From: Pratylenchus scribneri
Lineage: Eukaryota; Nematoda; Chromadorea; Rhabditida; Pratylenchidae
Direction of reading: 5' to 3'
Assembly: GCA_030063045.1 (NCBI GenBank)
Contig: JAQSEB010000091.1
Location: 434,001 to 498,000, forward strand
DNA length: 64,000 bases
Below are positions 47,901-60,900 of this stretch, piece after piece; within the stretch, counting starts at the first letter, position 1, and each line of letters begins with the position of its first letter. A model generated the notes under the pieces. That model saw only the letters and a program-made list of their open reading frames with translations, was not told the origin of the DNA and made no database searches. Made by a program: the position numbers and the translations under genes.

Positions 47901-50900
47901 TGAAAACAAGGAAGCATCACAATTTTCAATTTTTATTTGCGCAAAATACATAATAGGTAATTTTTGAACTCCAAATTCCAAAAAAAAAAATTCAAATGAC
48001 TTTATTCAGTCAAAAAGAAAACAGCGCATAAAAACGGACATTCTTTCATCCAATCCAAAATAACATTTAATAAGAAATGCAAATAAATGGATTATAAAAT
48101 TGGCTTTGATGTGAGGAAAATTTTCAAACAACAATTTTTTTTATTCAATTTATCACACATTTCCCCCTCTATTCTATTTCTAAGAATTTATGAAAGCAAA
48201 CAAAAAAATTACTCAAAATAAGAAAATCTTTTTGAATATTTCAGAAATTTGCCCGAAGTAATCCGGCCCCAATTGCTCAGCCTAATCGAGGACGTTTTCT
48301 ACTACGATAAACACAATGCGCAATGCCTGGTTATGGACATTCTCAGTTGCGTACGGCAACGGAATTTGGTCAGTTTTTTTAAATATTCCAAAATTCACAA
48401 AATAAAATATATTTTTGTAGATAACCGTATTTCGTCTTGGAGCCAATCAACAAAGGCAGGACGTCGATTACGCAATTTTGACTGCTCTCCTCAAAGGCCA
48501 TAATCTTTCACCGGCCGAACAACTTTCATTAGCACTTGCCTGGAACAGAGTGGATATTGCCCGTTCCGATATTTTCATTATGGGACAGGTGAGTACAATT
48601 TGATAATTTAAAAATGGAAATATTTTATTCAGGATTGGCCAAAGAATACACTTCATAATGCCATGATGGAAGCCCTAATTCACAATCGGGTGGATTTTGT
48701 TCGACTTTTACTCGAAAATGGTGTCAGTATGCATGAATTTTTGACAATAGCCAGACTTGAGGAACTCTATAACACGGATCAAGGCCCACCAAATACTTTA
48801 TAGTGAGTTTTTATTTACCATTTACCTCATTTTTAATGTTTTTCCAGCTATATAGTGAGGGATGTTGTGAAAATCCGGGCCGGCTATCGCTATCGATTAC
48901 CGCATATTGGAATGGCAATTGAGAAATTAATGGCAAATGGATTTCGGTCTCATTATACTTCGGTTGAATTCAGACGAAAATACAGCGAATACAAAGCAAA
49001 ATTAAAGGTGGGGTTATATTCACGGAAATTTTATTATCTTTTCAACTCTTGTATCTTTCACTTTTGCTCCTTTTCAATTTTCGCTTCCAATTCATCAATG
49101 CGTTTTTGGTATTCCTTGAGGGTGTCTTTGAGTTCCACAATCGCATTTGCCTTTATTATTAAATTATTTCTGCTGAAATCATTTATAATTTCTTCTACCT
49201 GCATAATAATGTGATTCTTGGCCAAAAGCAAAGTAGCAATTTTGGACAATTTCCTTACATTTCCTCCATGGGCATAGGGAATGGTCTTTCGCAAATCATC
49301 CAACGCAGCATTCTAGACAATTTTATTATTTTTTTTATTTCTGACAAAAAAAGACCAAATCATGCATTCGGCAACGCTCTCGAAAGTTTATAGTATTTCG
49401 GTGATCCAAACTTGGTCGCTTTCCATTCATATTTGGTTTTCAAAAAAAATATAAAAAGATTGTCGAAAAAAATAATTTTTACTGAAGAATTGTTTGGACT
49501 ATAAATATATTCCTAAATAAGCGGTTAAAATGAAATGAATGGATGAATGTGTCACTGGATTTGCAATCCATTTAGCTTTAGCTGTCCCAACGGCTGAATA
49601 TTAATGACCTCGCCCCTCGCGCATCAACAATATTCGCATCCATATCCTTCTCCTCTTTGTTTCCCTTTTATATCTCATTCTCGAGCAAAACAAAAAGGAA
49701 ATTAGCATATCCCGAATATATATTAATTTTATAGGAAAATCAACGTTTGCAACAAAACCATGTTTATCAGACGCTTCATGCAAATTCAAAATTTAACACT
49801 GCTGCTTCCCCAACAAATTATCATCGATGTGGATCTGAATTTTTTGCAGCGGCAGCAGCACAAGGATTTCGTGGACCATTGCCAACATCAATTTCGGAAT
49901 CAAGGCTTGGACTTGGAAAAGATTGCGCAAATCAAACCGTAATTATTTAAATAAATGGGAAATAAAATAATATTTTGTGTTTTGTAGAATCAACCAAGCA
50001 GCTCTCGATTAAACACAGCTTTGGGCCAAACTTCTCCATACCCTCAAAACAATACATTTTCCGCCATCCCAACAATTTCGGGAAGCCGTGCACTGAGCAA
50101 TCATATTATGTGGAGGACAACCTTTCGTCGGGAGAATAATCCAGCGGCAGCAGCCGCCACAATGAATATGCGGAATGCTGCCAAATCACCGCCACTCACT
50201 CAATCCCATTCGGCATATCTTGGCACATTACATGAAAGAGGCTGTGGTCAAATTAATGAACCAATTGGTTATGCAGCAGAGGCAGATGAGTCGTTGAACA
50301 TTGAAGGGGAACAACGGATGCCGGATTTTCGATATCCATTTTCGGATTTACTTGTTTGGGCAGTGCTCACAAAACGACATGAAATGGTAAGCAATTTACT
50401 AAATAATTAATAAACATGACATGTATAGTTGAGTGGTAGGTAGTTGGATTTTTACCAAGGAGGTCGCGGGTTTAATTCCCACCAATTGAAAATAATTTTT
50501 AATCAATGTTTTTAATATTAATTTTTATTTTAAGGCTCTATGTATGTGGCAACATGGCGAAGAAGCAATGGCCAAGGCATTGGTCGCCTGTCGACTGTAC
50601 AAAAGTTTAGCAAATGAGGCGGCTGAAGATTATTTGGAGGTTGAAGTTTGCGAAGAATTGAAGAAATACGCAGAGGAATTTCGTCAAAATTCATTGGATT
50701 TACTCGACCATTGCTACAAACAAGATGACGCGCAAACACTTCAATTATTGACTTATGAACTTTCATATTGGGGCGAAGAGACTTGTCTTTCACTGGCAGT
50801 TATCGTAAACAACAAAGCATTTTTGGCACATCCATGGTAAAATAAATTAATCAATATTTAAATTAGTAATTCATTTTAATAAAGTTGCCAAATACTGTTA

Positions 50901-53900
50901 GCTGATCTTTGGCATGGAGGCCTGCGAATCAGAAGCAATCCAAATTTGAAAGTCATCCTCGGCATTCTCTTCCCACCATCCATTTTTCTTCTCGAATTCA
51001 AGTCAAGAGAGGAATTGATGCTTCAACCCCAAACTGCGGCCGAACATCATCAAGACATAAATGACACTTCATCCTCTTCATCCGAATCTTCATCCTCTTC
51101 TTCATCTTCTTCGGAAAGTAGTGAAAGTAGCGATGAAGGAGGAGGAGACAATAATGTTGAACCAAAAGGAGTTTCCATTGCTGATCGGCGAAGAACATCG
51201 CATGGAAGTGTGCAATCGCTGAATTTTACATCGGTTTGTCTAATTTAATTAAAAACTAATTGGGATGTTTTTAATTAGTCGAATAAATTGCCCGAAAAAA
51301 TAATAATGCCAAAATAATTTTGGTCTATTCTAGTTTCTATTTCTAGAATGAATTACTAAATCGATAAATAATTTTCAAAATTATTGATATTTATATTTTC
51401 AGATATTCCAAAGTAAAAGGAAGCGTCATCGACCATCTCACAATCCCACCAATTCGGCAACAACACCGGGAGCGACAAATGATTTGGAAGCGGGAAAATC
51501 AAAAACAAAAGGTTGGTTTTCGATTGTCCATTTGATCAATTAAATAGGCCAACCCAAATACCCGGTTCTCAGAATTGCATCAACTTTTAGATGCCGGAAA
51601 GAGTACGGAGAAGAGAACGAGGACAAAATCAAGACCACCTTCATCATCTTTGGCAAATGAAAAGAACAGCCCAAGTGGTGGAGGTGCATTGGCCATGGCT
51701 GCCCAGGCAACATTGGGAACGGCTCGAGCAGTTGCAGGTGAAGAATTAAAATATGGGACACTAATACGTTTATTGTAAAATATATAAAAGTACATAAGTG
51801 TTTAACAAGCTCGGAAAAATAACTTTAACTGAGCGGGTTCGAACCTGTGAGCTAAGTTTGAAATGAAGATGGTTCACCTCTGGAACAAAAAAAAAATATT
51901 TTTGATAAAATTTTCTTTAAACCCTATACCCTATTCAACATAAACTTACTAGTTCAAATAGCAGCACTTAATAAAATAATAATTTAAAGGAAATGACATG
52001 CAGCAAATTCTGTGGCCATCACCCCAACATTCTCCTGTACATTCTTCATCAATGCCCAATGAAAAACATCCAATACCGGCGAGTCCTCTTCATGTTGATA
52101 CGACAAACATGGCTGCTTATAGTTCTCCTAACCAAATCCCAAAAATACGCGGCACCCCTCATTTCATTATTGGCGGCACTGGGGAGAATTTTGAAGAGAA
52201 AAATGAGGAAATGGAATCCACGGCATCAACCCCCAGACACCAACACCCAAAAATGAATCGACATTTGGATTGTGCAATCAATGACCAATGTAAATTTTAA
52301 TAATTTTTACTAAACCATATTAAAATAAATACAATTTAAAATACTGGCGAAAATTATCATGGTTTTTAAATAAAATAAAGTCAAGGTGATGTTCAAATTT
52401 TTAATTTGAATTGGAAACAACAAAATTTGTTTATCCTCCAAAGATCATCAAATTTATTGGCTCTTCTGGTATTGGGCCATTTCCCGCTCATAGCGCACTT
52501 TGTCTTCCGCGGCCAACTTTTCCCATTTGGATTTGTCCTTCAGGGCATTCCATTGCACGCCAGCGGCTTTGCTCACTTCGGTGACGGCCATACCTAGTAA
52601 TGTTAAGGGGAAATTATTTTAATAAATAGTTGAGGGATGTTTACCTGGCTTCTTGATTTTCTCCCGGTTCTCATTGAGCCAAATGAAGTAGGCAGACAAT
52701 GGGCGCTTAGGAGCATTTGGGTCCTGAATAAAGTTTTTAAATTAAATATTTTGTAAAAAATACAATACCTTAGCCTTTCGTGCGGTTCCTTTTGCGCGAG
52801 GCATATTGGCTTTTATTGGTAGAGGAAGAAAAATGTCAAGAAATTTTTCTAAAAAATTAAAATAAAATTATTAGTTGGAGAAAAATGAAAATAATGCCAT
52901 TAAGATCATTTTTTCAATGTTTTATAGACCCAAGTAATGTGGAGAGAATTGACGGATTCTAAGTAGGGAAAGGGGGGAAATGAAAAGGGGAATTGCTTTT
53001 TTCGTTGACGACCAAAGCAATGTGAGGGAATTGGCTGTTTGGGTGGAATGGGAGCTTGGCAGTTATATTGGGGGAGACCAACCACTGTTGTCGCTCGCCG
53101 AGGCCTCCTCCCTTACTCCTCCCAACCAATTCCTTCCCATCGAATGGGAGGAGAATAGTTGGGCCTTGGGCCCTCCATTTCCCAGCCAGCATTAAAGGCT
53201 TTGCACAGCCAAAAGTACTGCTCTGTTGCTGCTTTTGAAAATGGCAGCAGATGGGAATTGGCGGGCAAAGCGAGCGTTATTTGTGTGTGTGAAGAACTCT
53301 GGGGCTGGGCGGTCTTCAGGGACCCTCAACCTCCCTTTTCATGAGTATAGTTGGTTTTGGTTGTCGTCGTCAAGCACAACAACCAACCAATTCTTTCTCC
53401 TATGTGCCCGCCATTGTCATTAATGGCGACCATTTACTGCTCTATTCTCCAATATATTTCCCCTTTATCGCTCGCCTTCGCCTCCTTTTGGCTTCGTAAA
53501 ACCATTTGGATGCTATATTTCCCTTGTCGCCGCCCGAGCACACCGACATGGATTTTACGAAGCCAAAAGAGGGCGAAGGCGAGCGATAAAGAGGAAAATA
53601 GAGCAACAGAAAATGGTCCCAATGAATTTTACCATTGGGCGCCCTTTACTGCTCCAATGATTCATTCTCCATCCCCATATTTCACAAACACAGCCATAAG
53701 CATAAACACAGATGGGGATTGATGATATTGGGGACAATAAAATGGAAGAAAATAGTAAAATAAAAATGGAAAAAAAAAATAAAAAAAAAATCGAGAAAAG
53801 AAAATAATTATATGGGAATTAATTTCAGATCAAAGCTCCACGGACAATTCTCCAAATCATCATGCCACTCAAAAATTCATTTCTCCTGCACATTGGGGGG

Positions 53901-56900
53901 ATCTTGGCAGAAATTTCGGTTTGGCAAAAGAGATGGATCATGTGAACCGATTGACGGCCAACGGTGGTTATGTCCCAAAAGGGATACCATTGCCAGAGGG
54001 AGTAACGTTGAATAAGAAGGTACAAAAATATATTTAAATTGTAAAAATTAACATTTTTAAGAGACAAATTAAATTTCGACGAAAACTCTATGAATTTTTC
54101 GTTGCACCAATCACAACATTTTGGTCATGGACCTTGAGTTTTGTTGTCTTCCTTTCCGTCCTTACATATGTTCTGCTGATTCGAACACCGTCAAAGCCAA
54201 CATTGCTGGAATGGTATTTGTTGGCATATGTGGTTGCATTTGGGATAGAAATCAGCAGAAAGGTTTAATTTAATTAAATTGGATATACAAAAAAACTAAT
54301 ATTATTTAGTTTATTATGTCGGAACCACAAAAATTACGCGAAAAGTTCGGCTATTATTTTGGCAATTATTGGAATTTTCTGACGGCTGTGGCCATCATTG
54401 GCTTTATCATTGGATTCATTTTTCGCATAAATCCATCAACGAGCAAGTCAATTGGTCGAATAATTCTGGCGGTCGATTCTGTCCTTTGGACCGTCAAATT
54501 ACTCGATTTCTTGGGGGTTTTCCCTCGATTTGGTCCTTATATCACAATGGCAGGCAAAATGGTTAGTCATTCATAAAATTATTGTTTATTTAATTTACAT
54601 TATTTGAAGATAATGAGCATGTCTTCAATTATTGTTATGCTATTCATTTCCTTACTTGGATTTGGACTTGCTCGCCAATCAATAACTTATCCAAATGAAG
54701 AATGGCATTGGCTTTTGTTGAGAAATGTTTTTTACAAACCCTATTTTATGCTTTATGGTGAAGTTTATGCAGGTAAATTTACTACATTATTCAAATTATA
54801 TTTTTACATTAATTCAGATGAAATTGACACTTGCGGTGATGAAGGTTAAAATTTGCTTTTGTTTCCATTTTCTAATTTAATATGTTCTCAATTTTAGCTT
54901 GGGATGAACATTTGGACAAAAATATCTCAATAGCGAATGCTTGGACCAATCGCGATGATCGCGGTCGGGAGTTGGCTTGTGTGCCCGGCCATTGGATTCC
55001 GCCAATTTTGATGACCATATTCCTGTTGATTGCCAATATTTTGCTAATAAGTATGCTCATTGCAATTTTCAACAATATTTTTGAATCAACGAACAAAATT
55101 TCACAACAAATTTGGTTTGAATTTAAATAATTAAATATCAATACAAATAATTTAATTTAGGCTTTTTCAACGATATCGTCAAGTTATGGAATATGAAGCC
55201 ACTCCTTTTTTGCCTCCACCATTCACGCCAATTTATCATTGCTATATGATTTTCAAATATTTAAATTATCGTCGTTGCAATGTGCCCAAAATTAGTCTCG
55301 GATGCTTTTGTTTTTGTCTAAGAAGAAGAAAAACCGAAAAGGAAAATTCCGAAGAGGATGCCAAAGAATGTTGCGATGAAAAAAGCAAAGGAGGAAAGCC
55401 ACCACCTTTGGCCAAAAATGCATTTGAACAACGAAGAAATTTGCAACAAGGACGAACTGCCCAAGAACGATTGCCAATTTTCGACTTCTCATTGAGTAAG
55501 ATCCTTTATTAAAATAAAAATTATTTATTATAATTTTATAGAACTGTTTTTGACCGAGGATCAAGTGGAGAAATTGCATGATTTTGAAGAGGAATGCATG
55601 GAGGATTTAGCCAGAGAAAAGGAATATGAACGAAATAGAACAAATGAAGAACGACTTCATCGAACATGCGACAGGTTTGTTTTGGCCATATTTTAATTGT
55701 TTTAATTAAATGTGGATGATGAAAATCAATTGGATTCACTTAAGTAATAGACTTTAATGTAGACAAAAATATATGTCCATTTTGACACAATTTAAAAATC
55801 AATAATTTAATACAAAATAAATATTAAAAATTAATCTTCTTAATTTTAGAACCGAATTAATTTTGTCTCGCGTCAATGATTTATCAACAAAGGAAACAAT
55901 GCTGAAGGGGAATGTGCGAGAGTTGGAAACACGGCTTGAACTGATGGAAAATAGACAGGTTATTTAATGTGGAATAAATTAAATAAAAGAAATCGGCACT
56001 TTCACGGAAAACTTTCTCAATTCATAATTGACGGAGAAAGTCTATAATGGAAGTGCAAAATTATTTTGGATTGGTGTGTTACTCAATATAGGTCGAAACT
56101 GAACCTTTGATTGAGTGTCAAAACAATTCTACAAAAATTTTATACCTAAAATCTTAATAAAAAAATATTCACCAACAATCTTAATAGTGTTTTACTTTTA
56201 ACAGACCGAAATTCTGGACAATCTCCGCCAATTAACATCGGTGGTGCCCACAATGGTTCAATCACTTCAGTCAATGCAACAACAATTCCCACAAATGAGC
56301 CAGTCTCGCTATCAAACTGAATCCAATTTGGCAATTCAAACCCAACAGCAGCAGAGGAGTCCATTTTCTGCTGAACAAATTGATTCGCAATCCAACAGAC
56401 GAATTGTGCCCGCTCGAAGTGAAGGACATATTTTTGGAATAAAAGATCGGTCAATGACGGAGAAGACACGGGTTTTAATATAAATTTTGTAAAAATTATT
56501 TAAAATTTAAAAAGGAGGAAGGAGATGGCAATACTTTGACGACAATGAAATCACAAATGCTGCCTTCAATCAGTGTGGATCCTGTCAATAGTATGACTGC
56601 TCAACGGAGGAATAGAACCACAACCGTTGGAGGTATTTAAATACTCTGCAAAATATTATTTTTATTAACCACTTAATCATTCAAAATGATTTAAATATTT
56701 AATACTAATTCATCAGGTGGAGAATTTACCAGCAATAACTCTCAAATGGCTTATTCAACAGAAAGCGGTGCAGCCATAAATCAACATCCTGGCATTTTTG
56801 GCAGTTTAATCTCTTTGGATCCAAATTTGGTTGGTCAAACTTCAGCAGGCACTATTCAATCACGGAGAAAGTATTCAATAAATAAAAATAATTTAATGAT

Positions 56901-57223
56901 TAAAAATATTTAGCACTCAAAGAAGGCATCGGCTTAATGAAGAATATACGTCGATAACGGACACAATCAATGTGAAGGAATTAACAACAATTCATCTGGT
57001 GGCGGAAGAAGATGAAATCAGCGAAGGTCATTGTGAAGAAAGAAAGGAATTACCGAGAAGATATAGTCCTGGGATGATGGTCGATGAAGAAGTTCAAACT
57101 GAGGAGGAGGAAGAGGATGAGGACGATTTGGAAGAAGAAGAAGAGGAAGAATTAATTGATGGTGAATATGACAATGAAGATTTTGTTTCGGTGGATCAGA
57201 GTTTAGCGGGGAATAATAAGTGA
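44916..57223 (+). CDS. TRPM-family cation channel (GON-2/GTL-like)
   Basis: TRPM channels conduct Ca2+/Mg2+ across the plasma membrane. In C. elegans GON-2 and the GTL proteins handle Mg2+ in gonad and gut. The first exon ([20 protein letters not shown], about 44916) leads to the TRPM N-terminal block [15 protein letters not shown] and [10 protein letters not shown], then the SLOG-type region: [69 protein letters not shown] and [20 protein letters not shown]. Helical repeats follow. The channel has [58 protein letters not shown], the pore ([18 protein letters not shown]) and S6 ([20 protein letters not shown]), followed by the TRP box ([13 protein letters not shown]). A Ser/Glu-rich insertion and a coiled coil ([12 protein letters not shown]) precede an acidic tail ending SLAGNNK. 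No alpha-kinase is seen. Two antisense genes and several repeats lie in its introns. Confidence 0.95.
46860..47245 (+). repeat. TRPM intron with GGTTTAAACC-type repeat, copy 2
   Basis: This intron contains AATAGGTTTAAACCGTTTAA and neighbouring GGTTTGAACC/GGTTTAACC motifs. A stretch of about 34 bases is the reverse complement of one in the intron at 20.9 kb. The clustered near-palindromes suggest a decayed inverted-repeat element. Confidence 0.45.
47562..48240 (+). other. Long TRPM intron without gene
   Basis: About 680 bp, AT-rich, with no ORF or splice pair that supports a gene on either strand. Confidence 0.4.
49058..49430 (-). CDS. bHLH transcription factor (Olig/HLH-17/31/32 type), nested antisense in a TRPM intron
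   Basis: Three exons (49430-49356, 49311-49199, 49150-49058) encode about 90 residues. It starts [20 protein letters not shown]. The basic region and helix 1 ([20 protein letters not shown]) and helix 2 ([35 protein letters not shown]) match the Olig/Beta3 class. The loop [20 protein letters not shown] is diagnostic of it (human BHLHE22 has [20 protein letters not shown]). The basic region keeps xRxRCRMHDL, though the usual Glu is in RERCR, so DNA binding is plausible. C. elegans has HLH-17, HLH-31 and HLH-32 of the same small size. The gene lies wholly within one TRPM intron (49008 to about 49734) on the opposite strand. It has its own introns, both spliced in frame. Confidence 0.9.
50418..50495 (+). 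repeat. tRNA-derived sequence, copy 4 (A and B boxes)
   Basis: This intronic stretch has an A-box-like TAGTTGAGTGGTAGG and a B-box-like GCGGGTTTAATTCCC, with GGTCGCGGGTT identical to the copy near 59.85 kb. The arms do not close into a proper cloverleaf, so it is a decayed tRNA or SINE head. Confidence 0.5.
51795..51890 (-). repeat. tRNA-derived SINE fragment, copy 2
   Basis: Minus strand: CAGGTTCGAACCCGCTCAG, then AGTTATTTTTCCGAGCTT. B box and tail match the copies near 7.7 and 59.8 kb. It lies in a TRPM intron, antisense to the gene. Confidence 0.55.
52454..52804 (-). CDS. Small HMG-box chromatin protein, nested antisense in a TRPM intron
   Basis: Three exons (52804-52769, 52723-52645, 52593-52454) encode about 84 residues. 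The start [20 protein letters not shown] is followed by [39 protein letters not shown] and [20 protein letters not shown]. One HMG box fills nearly the whole protein and the last residues are KSQ. This is the fuller of two paralogues. The one at 2617-2945 has the same two intron positions but a shorter basic N-terminus. It is expected to bind bent or distorted DNA. The gene sits in a 1.5 kb TRPM intron (52292-53828) on the opposite strand. Confidence 0.92.
52950..53720. other. GC-richer intronic patch with a long hairpin
   Basis: This part of the TRPM intron is clearly GC-richer than its surroundings. It contains a strong inverted repeat (about 53430-53610, described separately). Short ORFs here lack splice partners or domains. 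Confidence 0.5.
53432..53612. repeat. Long inverted repeat (hairpin) in a TRPM intron
   Basis: The left arm ends TTTATCGCTCGCCTTCGCC, CCTTTTGGCTTCGTAAAA. The right arm begins TTTTACGAAGCCAAAAGAGG, GCGAAGGCGAGCGATAAAG. About 55-60 bases pair with few mismatches across a loop of about 50 bases. It has no coding capacity and is unlike the MITE families. It may be a hairpin RNA precursor or a young MITE-like element. Confidence 0.7.
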
Positions 57224-57902
57224 TGATTCGGGTCCACATTTCCATAACCTTTAATTTGTTGTCTATTTTCCCTTTTTCCAAATTGCCAATCATTCATTCT
57301 TAGTCAATTCCCTTCTTTTACATGACATTTTAATGTTTTAACAGTCCTTCATCAAATAATTATAATTAAGCATTTATATTCAACAAAATCCATATGACCA
57401 GTGCATTCTAATTTTTTCATTACTAATTGTTTTATAAAACCTCTCACATTCCTTTATTTTCTTATCATTTATTTCACACATTGAATTTTACAAATAAAAT
57501 AAATTTGTTTAATTGTTCTAGTGATAAATTTTTAATAAAAATTTCCAAGAAATTTAATTATTAATTTGTTGAAAGTTGAAACGAGAAAAGTGTGAAGAGC
57601 AATTCATACTCATTTCTTCAAATATATTTATATTATTTTTCGAAACGATTATATTAATTCAATAAAAAAGGGAAGGGAAAGGGCACGTCAGCGATCAGCG
57701 TCCCTCGAGGCGAGATCAAGACCCAAGAAAAGTAAAGTTCCGTCAACCGCAACCGAATTTTTATGATCAAATCAAATAGATTTATAGCAGGATCCATTCA
57801 TTTAGAACTAATTTTAATTAACTTTTTCAGAGAACTGAGAACAATTTATTTAATTCATTTTATCTTCATAATCAATTCACCACAACTTCCGGGTCTTCAA
57901 CA
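57224..57902. promoter_or_regulatory. Intergenic region upstream of the TANGO1-like gene
   Basis: AT-rich, with a short GC-richer segment near 57690-57760. A strong pyrimidine-rich acceptor (TTTTTCAG, ending at 57830) 72 bases before the start codon is a candidate spliced-leader site. No other gene is seen. Confidence 0.45.
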
Positions 57903-60900
57903 ATGTTCTCCAGTCTTAAAATGTCCAGATTATTGTTTTTGGTTTGAATATATATTAATAAAAATAATTTAATTCAATAATTAGTTAATACAATTCATTT
58001 TATTATTGCAAATTTATCCATCAAATGCCCAAACTAATATTGAAAGAAGAACAAAATTATGTGCTGATCCAAAGTGTACAGGCAAGTTTATTTAGTTTAA
58101 TTCCATTTAATATGTGAAATATATTTTTCAGAAGATCTTTTTCCTTCATTATCCATTCGAGATTATTTGTCACAAGATCCACAATTTCTTCAGCACAAAC
58201 AAAATTCATCACTAAAAGTTTTTGCTTTCAAATTCTCCAATAGACCAGATTTTATGGAAGCCGAGGTTTAAAATTAATTAATTAAATTTAATTAATTTAT
58301 TCAATTGAAGACGGAAGACAAAATACGAGGCTATATTTACAATGGTCACATCGATTTAGAACCATATGTCGTATTTTTGGAGAGCGCACTTAAAACAAAT
58401 AAAACGCTGTTTATGGTGGACCAAGAGAATGGAAAATTAATTCGTAATTCCAATTTTACCCACAATTCACATTAATTAATCAATTTAAGGCGAAGTCAGT
58501 GCAATTCCGGAATTGGCCAGGGATTACAGTGCTTATGCCTTGAAAATTGAAGGATATCCATTGGACAAGGAATTGGTGGCAAAATTGATGCAATTGGAAC
58601 AGCAGCCAAATGCACAGCATAAACATAGTCATGGACACGGGCATAGTCATGAACATCGTCATCAAAGTGGAAATGATGCAAAAAATGTTAAAGATGATTC
58701 GAAAGAAAATCCCAAAACCGTTGAAATTGTCCAACCTTCTACGCCAACGCCAGCCAAAAAAGAAGAGGAAGAGCCGAAAGCAGCTCCAATTCTAAAGGGA
58801 AAAACCGATGAAAATAGAAAAGAAGAGGAGCCGAAAATCGTTGAAAATATTCCACCGCTAACAATTACGCCATCTCCAAAAATAAAAGAGGAAGCAAAAG
58901 TGGCTGAAATTGTTCCGGAAACCACCCAATTGCCACCAATTCCAATTGTAATAGAAAAAACCGAGGAAAATACTAAGGACGAGCTAAAAATCGTCGAAAT
59001 TGTTCCTTCAATTTTGCCGCCATTAACCACCACACCATCGCCAGCAATAAAAGAAGAGGCGAATACCATTGAAAATGTAAATGTTCAGCCATCAGCCACC
59101 ACGGAATCGCCGTCAGTCCAAATTGAAGTGGAAAAAACCAAGGAAAATGCAAATGAAGAACCGCCGATGTCAAATGTTCCTTTGGCCATGCCACCACCGC
59201 AGCCAATTATAATGGAAAAAGAAGAGTCAAAAATCACTGAAAATATTCAGCCATCAACCATGGCGCCAACACCACCGATGAAAGAAGAACCGAAAATGGT
59301 TGAAATTGTTCCGGAAACTACACAGTTGCCACCACCAATTCTAATGGAAAATTCAAAAGAAAAAGATGAGCCAACAATTGCAAAAATTATTCCATCAATT
59401 TTGCCGCCATTAACCACCACACCATCGCCACCAATTGCAATGGAAAGCATGGAAAAAACTGCGAATGAACAAAAACAACAAAAATTGCCTGAAAAAGTGG
59501 ATTTTGGAGACAGTTTTTTAAGTTTCCGATCCTCGGATGTTCAGGCAGAAAATATTGTTCAAGAAGATGAAAAATTAATGAAGGAAAAGGAGGAAAAAAT
59601 AACTACTGATGGAATTGAAACTCATCAAAAACCACCATTAGATTTGAATGCGGAGAGTGAAAGGGAAAAGGTAGGATAGAAAAAAAGATGAATAAATTAA
59701 AATATTAAATTCTTTTTTTTTTAAATCCGATTATATTGAATTTTAATTTTAAAGCAATTAAGGGTACCGTTATTAATAGCATAAATATCTAGAACAAAGC
59801 CTGAAAAAATAACTAACTCTTAGCGGATTCGAACCCGCGACCTATAGGGGAGGAATTTGGCTGTGACTGTTTTCGCCACTAATCAATAAATTTTACACCC
59901 ACAAAATTATGACTGACTGGTTTATTGGGTAAACAAAAGAAGAGGACTATCATCGCTACTTTATTAATTTCTTAAGCTCATCTTTTTTATATCAAATTGT
60001 ACAAAATTTAATTCACGAAATTTTAGATAAATTATTGCTTCAAAGAAGATTGCCAAGTACTTGACCAAATTCCATCAGCGGAGGATAAAAATTTGCCAAT
60101 TATAAATTCATCTGCAATTCATCAAAAGTTTCGCGAAACAATGTTCACAATTCGAGCCGTTTTGCCCGAACCAATGTGTCATTTTGAGGATTCAGGGCTA
60201 ATTATGTTGGCCGCCGTTCTCATTTTGACATTTATTCATTTTATGTTGCGCACAAAAAGTTCAGGTAAAATATTTTTAGAAATTATTCAATCAATTTTTT
60301 TATTTTTAGGACCAGAACCATTCGATCATCGTCTTCTGCACGATTGCATAACACGATTGAAGGAACAAGAATTGGTCATTGAACAGCAACGGACAAAAAT
60401 GGCAGAAAATCAACATTTAATGGGGGTGGCCAAAATTGCGGACCAATTACAAAAGGAAAACAAAATATTGGCGGAAAAATTGAAAACGGCAGATCGAAGG
60501 TTCAATTTAAAAATTTTGTTTAAATAATAATTTAAAAATTTACACAGAAATGCTGAACTCGAGTCAGACAATGAACAAATTGTAGAAAAATTGAAGGCCA
60601 TCAATCGAAGGTTTTTATCCATATTTTAAAGGAATGAAATATTTTAAATTAATTCTAGGAACTCTGAACTTGAATCGGACAATGATCGATTGAATGAAAA
60701 GCTGAAGGCTGCCGATTGGAGGTTTTTAATCAATAAATTAATTGTGAAGAATTTGAAAAAATTTAAGAAATTCTGAACTCGAATTGGACAATGAGAGGAT
60801 GAAAAAATCACTGAGCGAACGTGACGAAGAAGTTGTTCAGAATCGGAAGAAGATTGAAAGTTTGACAACAATTTTGGATGAAAGGAATGCCGAATTGAAG

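Noticed and set aside
50418..50495. Functional tRNA gene
   Set aside because: A and B boxes are visible but the acceptor and anticodon stems do not pair. It is better called a decayed tRNA-like sequence.
59795..59890. Functional tRNA gene on the minus strand
   Set aside because: The B box is perfect, but there is no complete cloverleaf, and the tail shared with other copies indicates a SINE.
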